Shown here: positions 1-9,900 of the stretch, one piece after another
Layout: each line of letters begins with the position of its first letter
Position numbering within the stretch: position 1 is the first letter of the stretch
Assembly: GCA_037176905.1 (NCBI GenBank)
Contig: JBBBWG010006202.1
Location: 1 to 26,924 of the forward strand
Length of the DNA stretch: 26,924 bases
Direction of reading: 5' to 3'
Source: Azolla pinnata
Taxonomy: Eukaryota > Streptophyta > Polypodiopsida > Salviniales > Salviniaceae
Position numbers and translations under genes: made by a program
The notes under the pieces: model-generated
What the model was told of the DNA's origin: nothing
Seen by the model: only the letters and a program-made list of their open reading frames with translations
Databases searched by the model: none

Positions 1-2041
1 TTCAATAGCGTCACTGCAAAGTGAGTGCTACTTATCGACATGTCCTATGGTTGGGAGGTTATAGCCAATAACATATCTGCATTCGAATTTTGTCAACTCT
101 TAGTGCCTTGGTACAATTTCATAATTTCGTGAAGCAGCTTATGAGGATTTTAAGTGCAAAAGGAGTCTGATAAGGATGTATTTGACTTGAACCCGGATCG
201 CAATTGGTAAAGATGCGTAAGGGTGTGGATATGAAAACACACATGTGAAGAAAGATGTGTGGGCTAGGGGGTGGACATGTTCAATAGCGTCACTACAATG
301 TGACTGCTATTTATGGGCATGACCTATGGTTGGGAGGTTATAGCCAATTAACATATCCACGCTAAACTTTTGTCAACTCGTTGTTCCTTTGTACAACCTT
401 ATAATTTCGTGAAGCAGAGTGTATGGATTTAAGTGCAAAAGGAGTCAGATAAGGATTTATTGAGTTGAACCTAGATCACAACTGCTAAACATGCGTAAGG
501 GTGTGGATATGAAAACACACATGTAAAGAAAGATGTGTGGGCTAGGGGCTGGGTATGTTCAATAGCGTCACTACAATGTGAGTGCTACTTATGAGCATGT
601 CCTATGGTTGCGAGGTTATAGCTATTACATACCTGCGATCGACTTCTGTCAACTCGTAGTTCCTTTGTACAATCTTATACTTTCGTGAAGCAGAGTGTAT
701 GGATTCGAGTGCAAAAGGAGTCAGACAAGGATGTATTCGACTTGAACACAGATCGGAACTGCTAAAGATGTGTTACGGCGTGGATATGAAGACACACATG
801 TAAAGAAAGATGTGTGGGCTAGGGGGTGGACATGTTCAATAGTGTCACTACAATGTGAGTGCTATGTATGGGCATGTCCTATGGTTGGGAGGTTATAGCC
901 AATAACATATCCGCACTCGAATTTTTTTAACTCTTAGTTCCGTGGTACAATCTCATAATTTCGTGAAGCAGAGTATGAGGATTTAAGTCCAAAAGGAGTC
1001 TGACAAGGATGTATTTGACTTGAACCCGGATCGCAACTGCTAAAGATGCGAAAGGGTGTGGATATGAAAACACACATGTAAAGAAAGATGTGTGGGCTAG
1101 GGGGTGGACATGTTCAATAGCGTCACTACAATGTGATTGCTACTTATTGGCATGTCCTATGGTTGGGAGGTTGTAGCCAATAACATATCCACGCTCGCGT
1201 TTCCAGCTAACGTTCCTTGTCATTGCGAACGACACCCTATTCATTCATTCATTCGTTCGATCGGGGAATAAATCGCCCGCCGATGGATTACCAATTACTC
1301 GATTCTGCGATGTAGGGTGTGTGCTGCTAAAGTGTCTAACAGCTCTTGACCCCAGCTCATTACATGTTTTCAATGGTTCACCGCCACCTATAATGCGCGA
1401 ACTTCTGTCAACTCGTAGTTCCTTTGTACAATCTTATAATTTCGTGGATCAGAGTGTATGGATTGAAGTGCAAAAGGAGTCAGACAAGGATGTATTGAGT
1501 TCAACCTAGATCGCAACTGCTAAAGATGTGTTATGGCATGGATATGAAAACACACATGTAAAGAAAGATGTGTGGGCTAGGGGGTGGACATGTTCAATTG
1601 CGTCATTACAATGTGAGTGCTACTTATGGGCATGTCCTATGGTTGGGAGGTTATAGCCAATAACATATCCGCACTCGAATTTTGTCAACTCGTAGATCCT
1701 TGGTAAAATCTCATAATTTCGTGAAGCAGAGTATGAGGATTTAAGTGCAAAAGGAGTCAGACAAGGATGTATTTGACTTGAACCTGGATCGCAACTGCTT
1801 AAGATGCATAAGGTTGTGGATATGAAAACACACATGTAAAGAAAGATGTGGGCTAGGGGGTGGACATGTTCAATAGTGTCACTGCAATGTGACTGCTTTA
1901 TCTACTTACGGGCATGTCCTATGGTTGGGAGGTTATAGCCAATAACATATCCGCACCCGACTTTTGTCAACTTGCAGTTCCTTGGCAGAATCTCATAATT
2001 AAATTTAAGTGCATAGGGAGTCACAAATCTAGTTGACTTGA
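1..2041. repeat. 278-bp tandem satellite array, truncated by left edge
   Basis: Units begin with the same word, ttcaatagcgtcactacaat or a near match, at 1, 280, 558, 835, 1113, 1593 and 1869. The spacings are 279, 278, 277, 278, 480 and 276 bp. Within each unit the block around the words gatgtgtgggctagggg and ggcatgtcctatggttggga is almost invariant, while the rest varies by scattered substitutions. The 480-bp step is one unit carrying about 200 bp of foreign sequence. The last unit is shortened and fades out near 2041. No unit carries a long reading frame, so this is non-coding satellite. The true array length is unknown because it runs off the window. Confidence 0.95.
1200..1397. other. about 200-bp insertion inside one satellite unit
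   Basis: The unit starting at 1113 follows the consensus to the word ccacgctcgcg and then leaves it. The consensus resumes at cgcgaacttctgtcaactcg near 1396. The intervening 200 bp match no other unit and include a short cattcattcattcgttcg run. The word cgcg occurs at both junctions, which would fit a 4-bp target duplication or microhomology. No terminal inverted repeat or poly-A tail is visible, so its type is unknown. Confidence 0.6.
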
Positions 2042-3786
2042 AGCGCCGAAAATATCTTTTTTTCAGTTGAAGTATTTGTAATTAGAAGCGCTGGAATATC
2101 CCTTTAAAAATTGCTGGAAGAAAAAGTAGCCGAACTCGCTCGTGTTCTACAAGTATTTTGAAAAAACATGAGCAGGAAAGAGCATCGCGTACATTAAAAA
2201 TCTCATATAACTTCCTCGTATGTAATTGGAATTGAGAGTTGAGATAATAGAAACAAAGTTAAGAAGGTAAGCTTTATTATAGATCTTTGTGGATCTAAAT
2301 CTGAATCTTCACAGAGCAAGAGATATGAGGAAAAAAAAGTAAAGTTGTGGCAGGAGAACAGGAAAAAGCAAGATCACAGGGGATTATGTAAGACCAGCTG
2401 AGGAGCACAAGGTGGGGGACTTGGAGGAGAATCTAGTCTAATATTTTAGAGTCATATATTTCTTCTGTAATCTTTATTATCCTTCGGAAGCCTGTGATTA
2501 TACAGTCATCCCTTTTGATATAGGATTTTTAGTCATCTCCTTCTTTAGCCTTTCCTATCTAAATCTCTTCTATCTCATCATCTTAACTCATCACAGTGGT
2601 CAAATTGATGTCTCTGTGCTTAGGAGAATGCAAGACAAACTTCAGTGTAGCTACCTGAAATTTTGGCTATGGTTCTTGTTTATAATTTGAAGCAAACTAT
2701 TTATCATGAAAACCAAGGCAGCAAAATTTACTCAAAATTTACTCAAGTATGTCCATGGCATGAAAACTGGACTGTGAGATCTAATGATGCGTGCACACGT
2801 GTGGGCTAGAGCCTTGATGCCTTGGAACTATTACCTAAGAGTGTGTCCTATGGTGACGGATGGAAAGAAAGAATGATGTTTGAACATGTACAATAATTTT
2901 GGTGCATTCCTACTACAACACAGGGGCATGTTCTATGGTTGGGAAGTCATGCTTCATAGAATATCTTTGTCCAGCCTAGTTGTTTTATGGACGAGTTGTA
3001 TATCATGAATTTTTCATGAGGTAATGAAGAGAATTAATGGTTATGTTATATAGGATAGTATCAATATTTAGGTTTCTGTGTGTTCAATAACAAATAGCAA
3101 CAAATTTTGATAAATGGAAAAGAGATCCTATCCTGAACAGGTCTGGTTTCTGCTATTACTTTTGATATCAAATCATTTCTCATCCAAGTTTCTTAGTTGG
3201 GGTATATGTGAACTGGGTGGGCATTTTCTCAATTTTATGCTGAATTGTTTACATGTGGATTAATGATGTTGTTGCATTTTCTATCTCAGTTTAATGTTAT
3301 ACCTTTATTTGGCCACATGTCAGTATTGCTGTTCACAGATTTGGAATTCCTCAGATTTGTATGAATTCTATCTTGGTTGGGAGGTATATAAAACCATAGA
3401 GAAATGCACCCAAAGGTGTTCAGGCTTTGGAGCTCATGCCGGTTCTTGCAAGATTTTTACATGTGCCTTCTTCTTTTTTCCGTTTCTATGTGGCTTCTTG
3501 CAGGATTGTGTTCCCAGAATTCACGTGGCATGGTTTAGCTTAAATATCCATCTCCTGGATCAAGCTACAACTGTGTTTTTCCCCTGGCGCAGAGGACTTC
3601 AGACGATGCGCAGCTCGAATCTCCTCGTTTGTACAAGACATTATGAGCAAAAAACTTTGCAGGAGTTCCATTGCAAAGATGGAGCAGGTTTAGGTAAGGG
3701 GGGCAGAGTCTGGCAATTTGGACATGCTCTTTTTACAAAATGGAAAGCACAACATAGATGCAAGCTATGTGTAGTGCATTCAAAGG
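2042..3786. other. intergenic stretch without recognisable gene
   Basis: The stretch is AT-rich, with no reading frame matching a known family. The longest frame starts at 3294 and its Cys/Phe-rich translation looks random. Short words of the neighbouring satellite recur here (gtgtgggctaga near 2800, ggttgggaggtata near 3377). A clearer decayed copy at 2884-2965 is listed separately. Confidence 0.5.
2884..2965. repeat. diverged single copy of the satellite core
   Basis: The order of words catgtacaataa, ggtgcattcctactacaaca, ggggcatgttctatggttgg and catagaatatc matches, in order and spacing, the satellite segment running from catgttcaatag through ctacttatgggcatgtcctatggttggga to aacatatcc. 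Identity is clearly lower than among array units. It is therefore an older or independent relative about 850 bp outside the array. Confidence 0.6.
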
Positions 3787-4160
3787 ACAGTTGAAATCAG
3801 AAAAATTTGAAAAAAGGAGTACTAAAATCAGAAACATTGACAAAGGAGAGTTGAAATCAGAAAAGAGGAGGGTTGAAATCAGAAACATTGAAAAAAAGAG
3901 CAGAAATATTGGAAAAAGGAGGGTTGAAATAAAAAACATTGATAAAAAAAGGAGAGTTGAAATCAAAGACAAATCTAAAACAGGAGAGTTTGAATTCGGA
4001 AATATTGGAGAAAGGAGAGTTGAAATCAGAAAACATTGAAAAAGGAGAGTTGAAATCAGAAACATTGAAAAAAGGAGAGGTTGAAATCGAAAAGCAGTGA
4101 AAAATGGCGAGTTGAAATCAGAAGGGTTGGAAAAAGGAGAGTTGAAATCTGAACATTGAA
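3787..4160. repeat. purine-rich minisatellite, 27-32 bp units
   Basis: About a dozen imperfect units consist of ggagagttgaaatcagaa followed by cattgaaaaa. Unit length wavers between about 20 and 34 bp through indels in the A-runs. The strand is strongly purine-biased. The plus frame reads as a Lys/Arg/Glu-rich repeat peptide and the minus frame as a Leu/Phe/Ser-rich one. Unit lengths are not kept to multiples of three, so neither looks selected as protein. Confidence 0.9.
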
Positions 4161-4523
4161 AGAAATATTTCCTCCTCCCGCTACAATTTTGTAATATTTC
4201 TTTCTGTTGTGTAATTACCTTGTTTGATTCTCCCAGGAAACCCCCCTATTCTATCTTGTAGTCTTTGGACATCTGTTTATTGTAATACAAATGTTTGTTG
4301 TGGATCTTGAGAAATAGAACAAGATGTATGGCATTGATGTATTGTGAAAAATGCTCCTATATATCGTATATAAAATGGAGCCACATCAGAGATTTGCAGA
4401 CTGGAAGATGTACACTTGGAGAAGCAAGAGCCCTGTGTGCATATTTGTGGTTTCTGAACCACCAAACCAGAGCTGCAAGTCTCCAACTAAGTCCAAAAAA
4501 TGAAGTCTCCGTTTGTCTTGATT
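4161..4523. other. intergenic, nothing recognised
   Basis: No gene, RNA gene or repeat was recognised. Short open frames on both strands lack similarity to any family I know. Confidence 0.4.
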
Positions 4524-4706
4524 ACATGGATATAGAGTCCACAGATGTTTCAAGGGGGAAAATGATTTGCGAGAGTTTCTCTGTGAAAGACACTGATACA
4601 GAACTCGGATGTTTCAGAACTCGGATGTTTCAGAGGGGGGAAAATGTTCTGCAGGAGTCTCTCTATGAAAGACATGGATACAGAACTCAGATCCATTCAA
4701 GGCTGT
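4524..4706. repeat. 66-82-bp tandem repeat, about 2.5 units
   Basis: Units start with acatggata or acactgata at 4524, 4590 and 4672. Each continues through a tcggatgtttca word, a run of five or six G, the word aaaatg and a tctctctatgaaag-like end. The second unit is longer because the 17-bp word gaactcggatgtttcag is itself doubled near 4611-4627. The third unit is partial. The G-run followed by aaaatg resembles a polypurine tract, but nothing else supports a retroelement. Confidence 0.8.
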
Positions 4707-5097
4707 CAGAATCTAATCGATCGAATGGAGACTAATCAAGACACGTTCGGAAAGGTTGTAAAGGGTTCCGAATCGATGGCACGGTGCATAGTACGTATGC
4801 TACGTATTTTGAAGGTATTTAATAGAACAATTCTAAATGTTTAGGACATGTATCATAACATCTAGTTGTTAAATACATTAAATACAGGTTAAATTATTCT
4901 ACGAGTTTTTACAATTAAGTAAACCTGCATATCACTAAAATTTACGATTTCTGTAAGTAAATTTGTGAAATCTTAAACTGTAGAAAATCAAAGTTCAAAT
5001 TTAAGTTTATAAAATGATCAATATTCATTCACTTTTTGACTACAAAATAGTAGCCATAGTAAAAATTATTTTTGATATTTTAAAATCTGGCTTTAAA
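4707..5097. other. AT-rich spacer, nothing recognised
   Basis: The stretch is very AT-rich with no reading frame of note and no repeat unit that I can align. Confidence 0.4.
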
Positions 5098-5541
5098 AAA
5101 AGGGACAATTACCAAAAAATGCCGAGCAAATTATAAATTACATTTTAACACCTACTGAAACTAGAAACTACAAATTAACGCCTAGCCTTACTACTGCTAT
5201 TTTCTAATCGACATTTGTGCTAGTTGAGCAATAATCTTGATCGCGCCAATGTAATTGGGCCGTCATCTAGATTGCCTAATCTAGTTACTACTGATTATGT
5301 AATATAATTGGAGCATTCTCAAAGAAGTTGCTCTATTATTGATCAACCTCTCTGATTTGCTTGGACCCTATGGTTAGCAACCCTAGCCTCTGATAATTGC
5401 ATTGGGGGCTATCACATAATAATTAGCGTGAACTTTGATTAGGAAATAGCAGTAGTAGTAGGCGTTAATTTGTAATTTCTAATTTCAGTAGGCATGAATG
5501 TAAATTATGATTTTGTTAGGCAATTTTTTGGTAATTTTCCC
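5098..5541. mobile_element. foldback MITE with terminal inverted repeats over 100 bp
   Basis: The left arm, about 5098-5210, begins aaaagggacaattaccaaa. The right arm, about 5437-5541, ends ttggtaattttccc and is its reverse complement over roughly 105 bp with few mismatches and small indels. Shared words include ctactgaaa, caaattaacgcct and actactgctattt. The interior of about 225 bp has no coding capacity. TTTAAA (which contains TTAA) flanks both ends at 5092-5097 and 5542-5547 as the likely target duplication. Known biology: such elements are non-autonomous DNA transposons moved in trans. The superfamily is uncertain: long arms suit Mutator-like elements, but the short duplication does not. 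Confidence 0.85.
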
Positions 5542-5547
5542 TTTAAA

Positions 5548-5871
5548 GAAATGACAGCTCCAAAACATTAAATACATGCAGAATACGTCTGAGTAATCTA
5601 AAACGTATTACAAGATATGCGTTTTTTACGACATGGTTGCAGTCTGATAGCACATCAGATGAGAACGGAGCAAAACGCAACGGATGATCATCATCATCAT
5701 GTGCATGGTACCACTCGAGCGACAAAGGTGGAAGCTTCAGAATCAGGAGCCTGTTGTGAGCTTGTCTGAGCTGAGTATTTGAGATCTAACACATGAGATA
5801 TATCATTGTCGGACCTTTCTTCTTGCCCTCCTTTCATCAGATGTGCAATGCAATGTAGTAATCACGTATGT
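5548..5871. other. intergenic, nothing recognised
   Basis: No gene or repeat was recognised beyond a short atcatcatcatc run near 5688. Confidence 0.4.
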
Positions 5872-6006
5872 TAAACAAAGATCATTAGAATATGATTGTC
5901 ATGCTTACTTGTCGACAAAACAAAGATCATTAGACTATGATTGTCATGCTTACTTGTCGACAAAACAAAGATCATTAGACTATGATTGTCATGCTTACTT
6001 GTCGAC
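5872..6006. repeat. 45-bp unit triplicated in tandem
   Basis: Three adjacent units at 5872-5916, 5917-5961 and 5962-6006 each run from aaacaaagatcattaga to cttacttgtcgac. The copies are nearly identical, with one or two differences in the first. The 45-bp period is 15 codons, so all frames stay in register, but the surrounding frame has no family match. The low divergence implies recent duplication. Confidence 0.93.
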
Positions 6007-6411
6007 TTTGTTTGTCGAGCACTCAAACGATCCACGCTTCCACAGAAACATTGTCTAATTGGGCTGATGCAGATCACATGCAAAGAAATGAGCTTGTGTC
6101 ATTGTCTGTCTCAAACTTTGCTATCGCTGAGGTTAGCTCTTTATTTTCGGCACTGATCATGTACTTGTCAGGGGACTCTTGTATCAGGCATGTGCAAATA
6201 GTTAGGAATCATGCGTTATTCCTATCAATCTAGAAGGACATCATGAGACGAAGAATGGACACATGCCAAAAAGACTGATCCTTAAAAACAAAAAACAAAA
6301 AAGACTTGATGATCGCCCTCATCAGCATCAACGATTCATAAGCAAAGAGACAGGATAAAAAGCTAGATCGGATCCATTCGTGGAGCAGAAAGAGGCTTCG
6401 CTAAGCAGAAA
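6007..6411. other. intergenic upstream of gene 1, nothing recognised
   Basis: Apart from an A-rich run near 6283-6301, no gene or repeat is visible. Confidence 0.35.
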
Positions 6412-6651
6412 GCGAGTGTGGAAGGAATACACAATAATAATAATAATGTCTTGTGTTTATGTGTTTCCTATGTAGCAATCAAAAAGTGCAGCAAGATAAT
6501 TTGAGCATCTTTTTCGGTGGGACACTTCTGTGTTTGGTAAAGCAAAAATGGGCCAAAGTCAAAAGTCAAAGTTTTAGTCAAGTCAAGTCAAGTCAAGAAG
6601 AAAGAAAGAAGAAGGAATAGGCGAGTGTGGAAGGAATACATAATAGTAGTA

Positions 6652-6684
<33 letters not shown>

Positions 6685-6820
6685 TATGTGTGTTTGTGTG
6701 TTTCCTATGCAGCAATAAAAAAGTGTAGTCAAATAATTTGAGCATCTTTTTCTGTGGAACACTTTTGTGTTTGGTAAAGCAAAAAAGGGCCAAAGTCAAA
6801 GTCAAAGTCAAATGTTCAGT
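6412..6820. repeat. 209-bp direct duplication in the gene 1 upstream region
   Basis: Unit A, 6412-6620, and unit B, 6621 to about 6820, both begin gcgagtgtggaaggaataca. In the same order both then carry an (AAT)n tract, a gtgtttcctatg word, aataatttgagcatcttttt, gtgtttggtaaagcaaaaa and a cluster of agtcaa words. They differ mainly in the length of the (AAT)n tract and the agtcaa repeats. The block ends about 170 bp before the gene 1 start codon, so it may double any control elements it contains. Confidence 0.9.
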
Positions 6821-6945
6821 CTAGTAAAGTAAAGTAAAGTAAAGTCAAGTCAAGAAAACAGAAGAAGAGGAAGAAGGAAGAAAGGAAAGAAGGAAGGAAG
6901 GAAGGAAGGAAGGAAGAAGAAGAAGAAGAAGAAGAAGAAACAGAG
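6821..6945. repeat. purine simple repeats in likely 5' UTR of gene 1
   Basis: Successive taaag, tcaag, ggaa and gaa repeats form an almost pure A/G tract that ends about 50 bp before the ATG at 6990. No TATA-like box is clear between here and the ATG. Confidence 0.8.
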
Positions 6946-6989
6946 AAGAGGGGTTTAGAGCTTCCATAGCCAGCAGCAGCAAGCAGCTG

Positions 6990-9900
6990 ATGGGCGACCT
7001 TGTTCTCCTCGACGCAGTTCCTCTTCCTGCTTCTGCCTCCCGCTTCCATCGCCGGGGCCCCGGCCTGAGGTCCTGCCTCCTCGCCTCCCCAAACCCTCAC
7101 CTTCCCAGCAGCTGCTGTTGGTGCAAGCACCCAGCCAAGGCCCCGTTGCGATGGGCTTCTAGCAGAAGAAACCCTCGCAGAGCTACGGCTCTCCTCGACT
7201 CCCAGAGCGGGGACGACCTCGGCTCCTCGGGGACGAGGGTTATGCCCAGCCAGAATGGCGGTAGAGAGAACAGGAAGGGGCTTTACTCGGAGCCTAGCGG
7301 GGATGGGGTGTCTTCCTCCTCCTCCTCCGCCGCCGCCGCCATAGCTTCTGATGCCGAGGGGAAGAGAGGGGCTCTGCGGAAGCTCGCTGATGAGATGTTC
7401 CAGGTGAAGAGCTCGGGCCAGTTCGAGGTGGACTACCTGGGAGAGAGCACCAAAGGAGACTTCATCGCAGCAGAATCGACGGGTAATCTAGATTCTCTCA
7501 GGAAGGAGTTTTCCTTCCGTCATCCGCATCATTTGGGGGCTCTTCATCCCTTACCTGTCTGATTGATGAGTACGCCTGTGATGATGCTTGAACGATTGCT
7601 TACATGATCTCCCTTCTTTGCTCATCCTCTGCCGCTAGAGAATGATGCTTCCCAAGTGCTCGATGGTAGTACGATCGAGGAAGTGGCCAAGGCAGAGGCC
7701 AGGATTGCTGAGAAATTCCTCGAGGAGCTTGAAATCCCTGTAAGTTTGCCTCATGGCCCTGGCCTATTCAGCTCTTCGTACGTTACATACACTAGTATTT
7801 TCATGTATCACAGTTGTAGAGCGTGGTTGAGAGCTGGGATTCTTTTCTGGTCCATTGAGGCCTCCATGTGGTTACGTTGCACGCTTCTGTTAGGATATCG
7901 CTCTCGACATTTGGAGACATTTCTAGAGGACTTTGAAATTCCAGCGAGACTCCTCCTCCATACCTTTGATCCGTTCATCACTTCCGAGCCGAGTATTTCA
8001 TGCACGATAGCAGCATGTTTTGTATCGAGGGATCAGGTTTCAACGAATTTTAAGGCTGGGTTATGCTATAATATGGGTTTTTCATTTGCTTATGTCGTAT
8101 AGCTCTATCAGAATACAACTTCTATATATTGGAGAGGTTATTGAATCAGACGGATTTGATTATGTAACATAGTTCTAGTTGAATGTCATTCACTTCTAGC
8201 TATCATACGGAATACCATGAAAGAGAGCAATAGGGAGAAGAGTGCTGTGGGTCTTTCACCAAAGTGTTACGAGCAGAGTATTACCTTTAGCCTGAACTAT
8301 ATTGAATTTCCTGTTTACCCTTTCCCTGTCGAGGCGTTATTAGCTTATGTTTGTTTTACAAGTAGGATTTATCGTGCTGATTGTAGTATGTTGATTTCTT
8401 GTATGTTGGAAGCGTCGGGATCCAAATTCTGTTTCAGCGAGAGGCATCTTTTGTAGCCGGACGTTGAACTTGAGATCAATAATGGCAATTGGCTATGATA
8501 TGGATTATACTTTAATTCATTACAACGTCAATGTAAGTGTCTACACCCACCGAGATCCTTCTGTATTTTGGAAAACACTTTTCTTTTGTGACAGCTGCTA
8601 TGTTTAAAAGTTGCAATTTTCTTATATGTTAATTCAAATATTAGGCATGGGAGGGGAGAGCGTATGAATATGGAATGGATAACCTACGGAGCATGGGATA
8701 CTCTGTGGAAGGCCTTAGTTTTGATCCAGATTTGGTAATAACAATGATTGTTTGATGGATTTTTTCCTGATCTCCCCGTGGTTTCTCTATCTATTTATAG
8801 TCTGATATTTTGGTTTCTAAAGGTAATCAGAGGATTAATCATGGACAAGGAGAATGGCAATGTTGTGAAGGCGGATCGATTCGGCTATGTGAAAAGAGCT
8901 ATGCATGGCACTAAGATGTTGTCTAATCGCTCTATCAGGTCTGTCCCCATTGTGTGCTAAGAAGCACTTTTGCAGGAAATTCCTGTGCCAATTTGCAGAA
9001 TTTGAGAGAAGAATGGAATTATACGATGCAGCAAACTCTACGGGAGGGAGCTTGTTGATTTGCGAAATGAGAGTCGTTGGGAGTTTTTGAACACGCTTTT
9101 CTCTATTTCAGAAGCTGTTATGTATATGCAGGTACGAAATCCTATAGCGTTTGTGCATTCATCTTCATAAAAGAAATCAATATTGTTCACTGAAAGCATT
9201 CCGTTCAAATTACAGATGGTTGAACGACTTGACGAAGGAGCTCTTCCTCCAGAAATTTCGCCATCAGATTACAGTGGTCTTTACAAGGTTGCATAGAAGC
9301 CAATGTTCACAACCCCTCCAAAAGCTGAATATCATAGTGTTTGATGATGTTCAGTTGTGAATGCATGCTGAGTTTATAATGCAGGTAGTTGCAAAAGCAT
9401 TGTTCAAAGCTCATGTGGAAGGGCAATTGAAGGTTTTTATTGCAATTACTGGTTCGTTATTTTCGTGTGCTGCCTCGTTTATCGATTATTTTCTGATGCT
9501 ATTTTATCATACGATTCACAGAATGAAATTATAAATGAACCTGAGAGATTTGTGGAGCTTGATCCGGAGCTGCCATTAGCACTTCTCGACCAGAAAGAAG
9601 TACAGCTAGTTTCCGTTTTTTGGCACCACTATTTGATTTGTTGCACAGAAAGAAGAGTTTCCGGTGATTAACAGACCAGATCGGTTTGTTGTCTCTTAAT
9701 CAGGCGGGGAAGAAGCTGCTCCTCATCACAAATTCAGACTACCACTACACAAACAAGATGATGCAACATGCTTTCAATCAGTTTCTACCCAATTCAATGG
9801 ATTGGCGTGCACTATTTGACATGGCAAGTCCTCAATACTCATCTCTACAATGTGATTCATCACATTTGAAGGATATGCATTGGCAACAGCTGACAAATGC

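Noticed and set aside
3294-3794. 166-codon open frame
   Set aside because: Composition is Cys/Phe/His-rich with no motif. It ends in the minisatellite and has no codon-usage or splice context suggesting a gene.
4540-4640. G-run followed by aaaatg, resembling a retroelement polypurine tract next to an LTR start
   Set aside because: There is no primer-binding site, paired terminal repeat or element protein nearby. The words are explained by a local tandem repeat.
9151-9671. short plus-strand open frames of 60-70 codons between gene 1 exons
   Set aside because: They combine intron sequence with exons read in part, and the family-consistent splicing explains the coding pieces.
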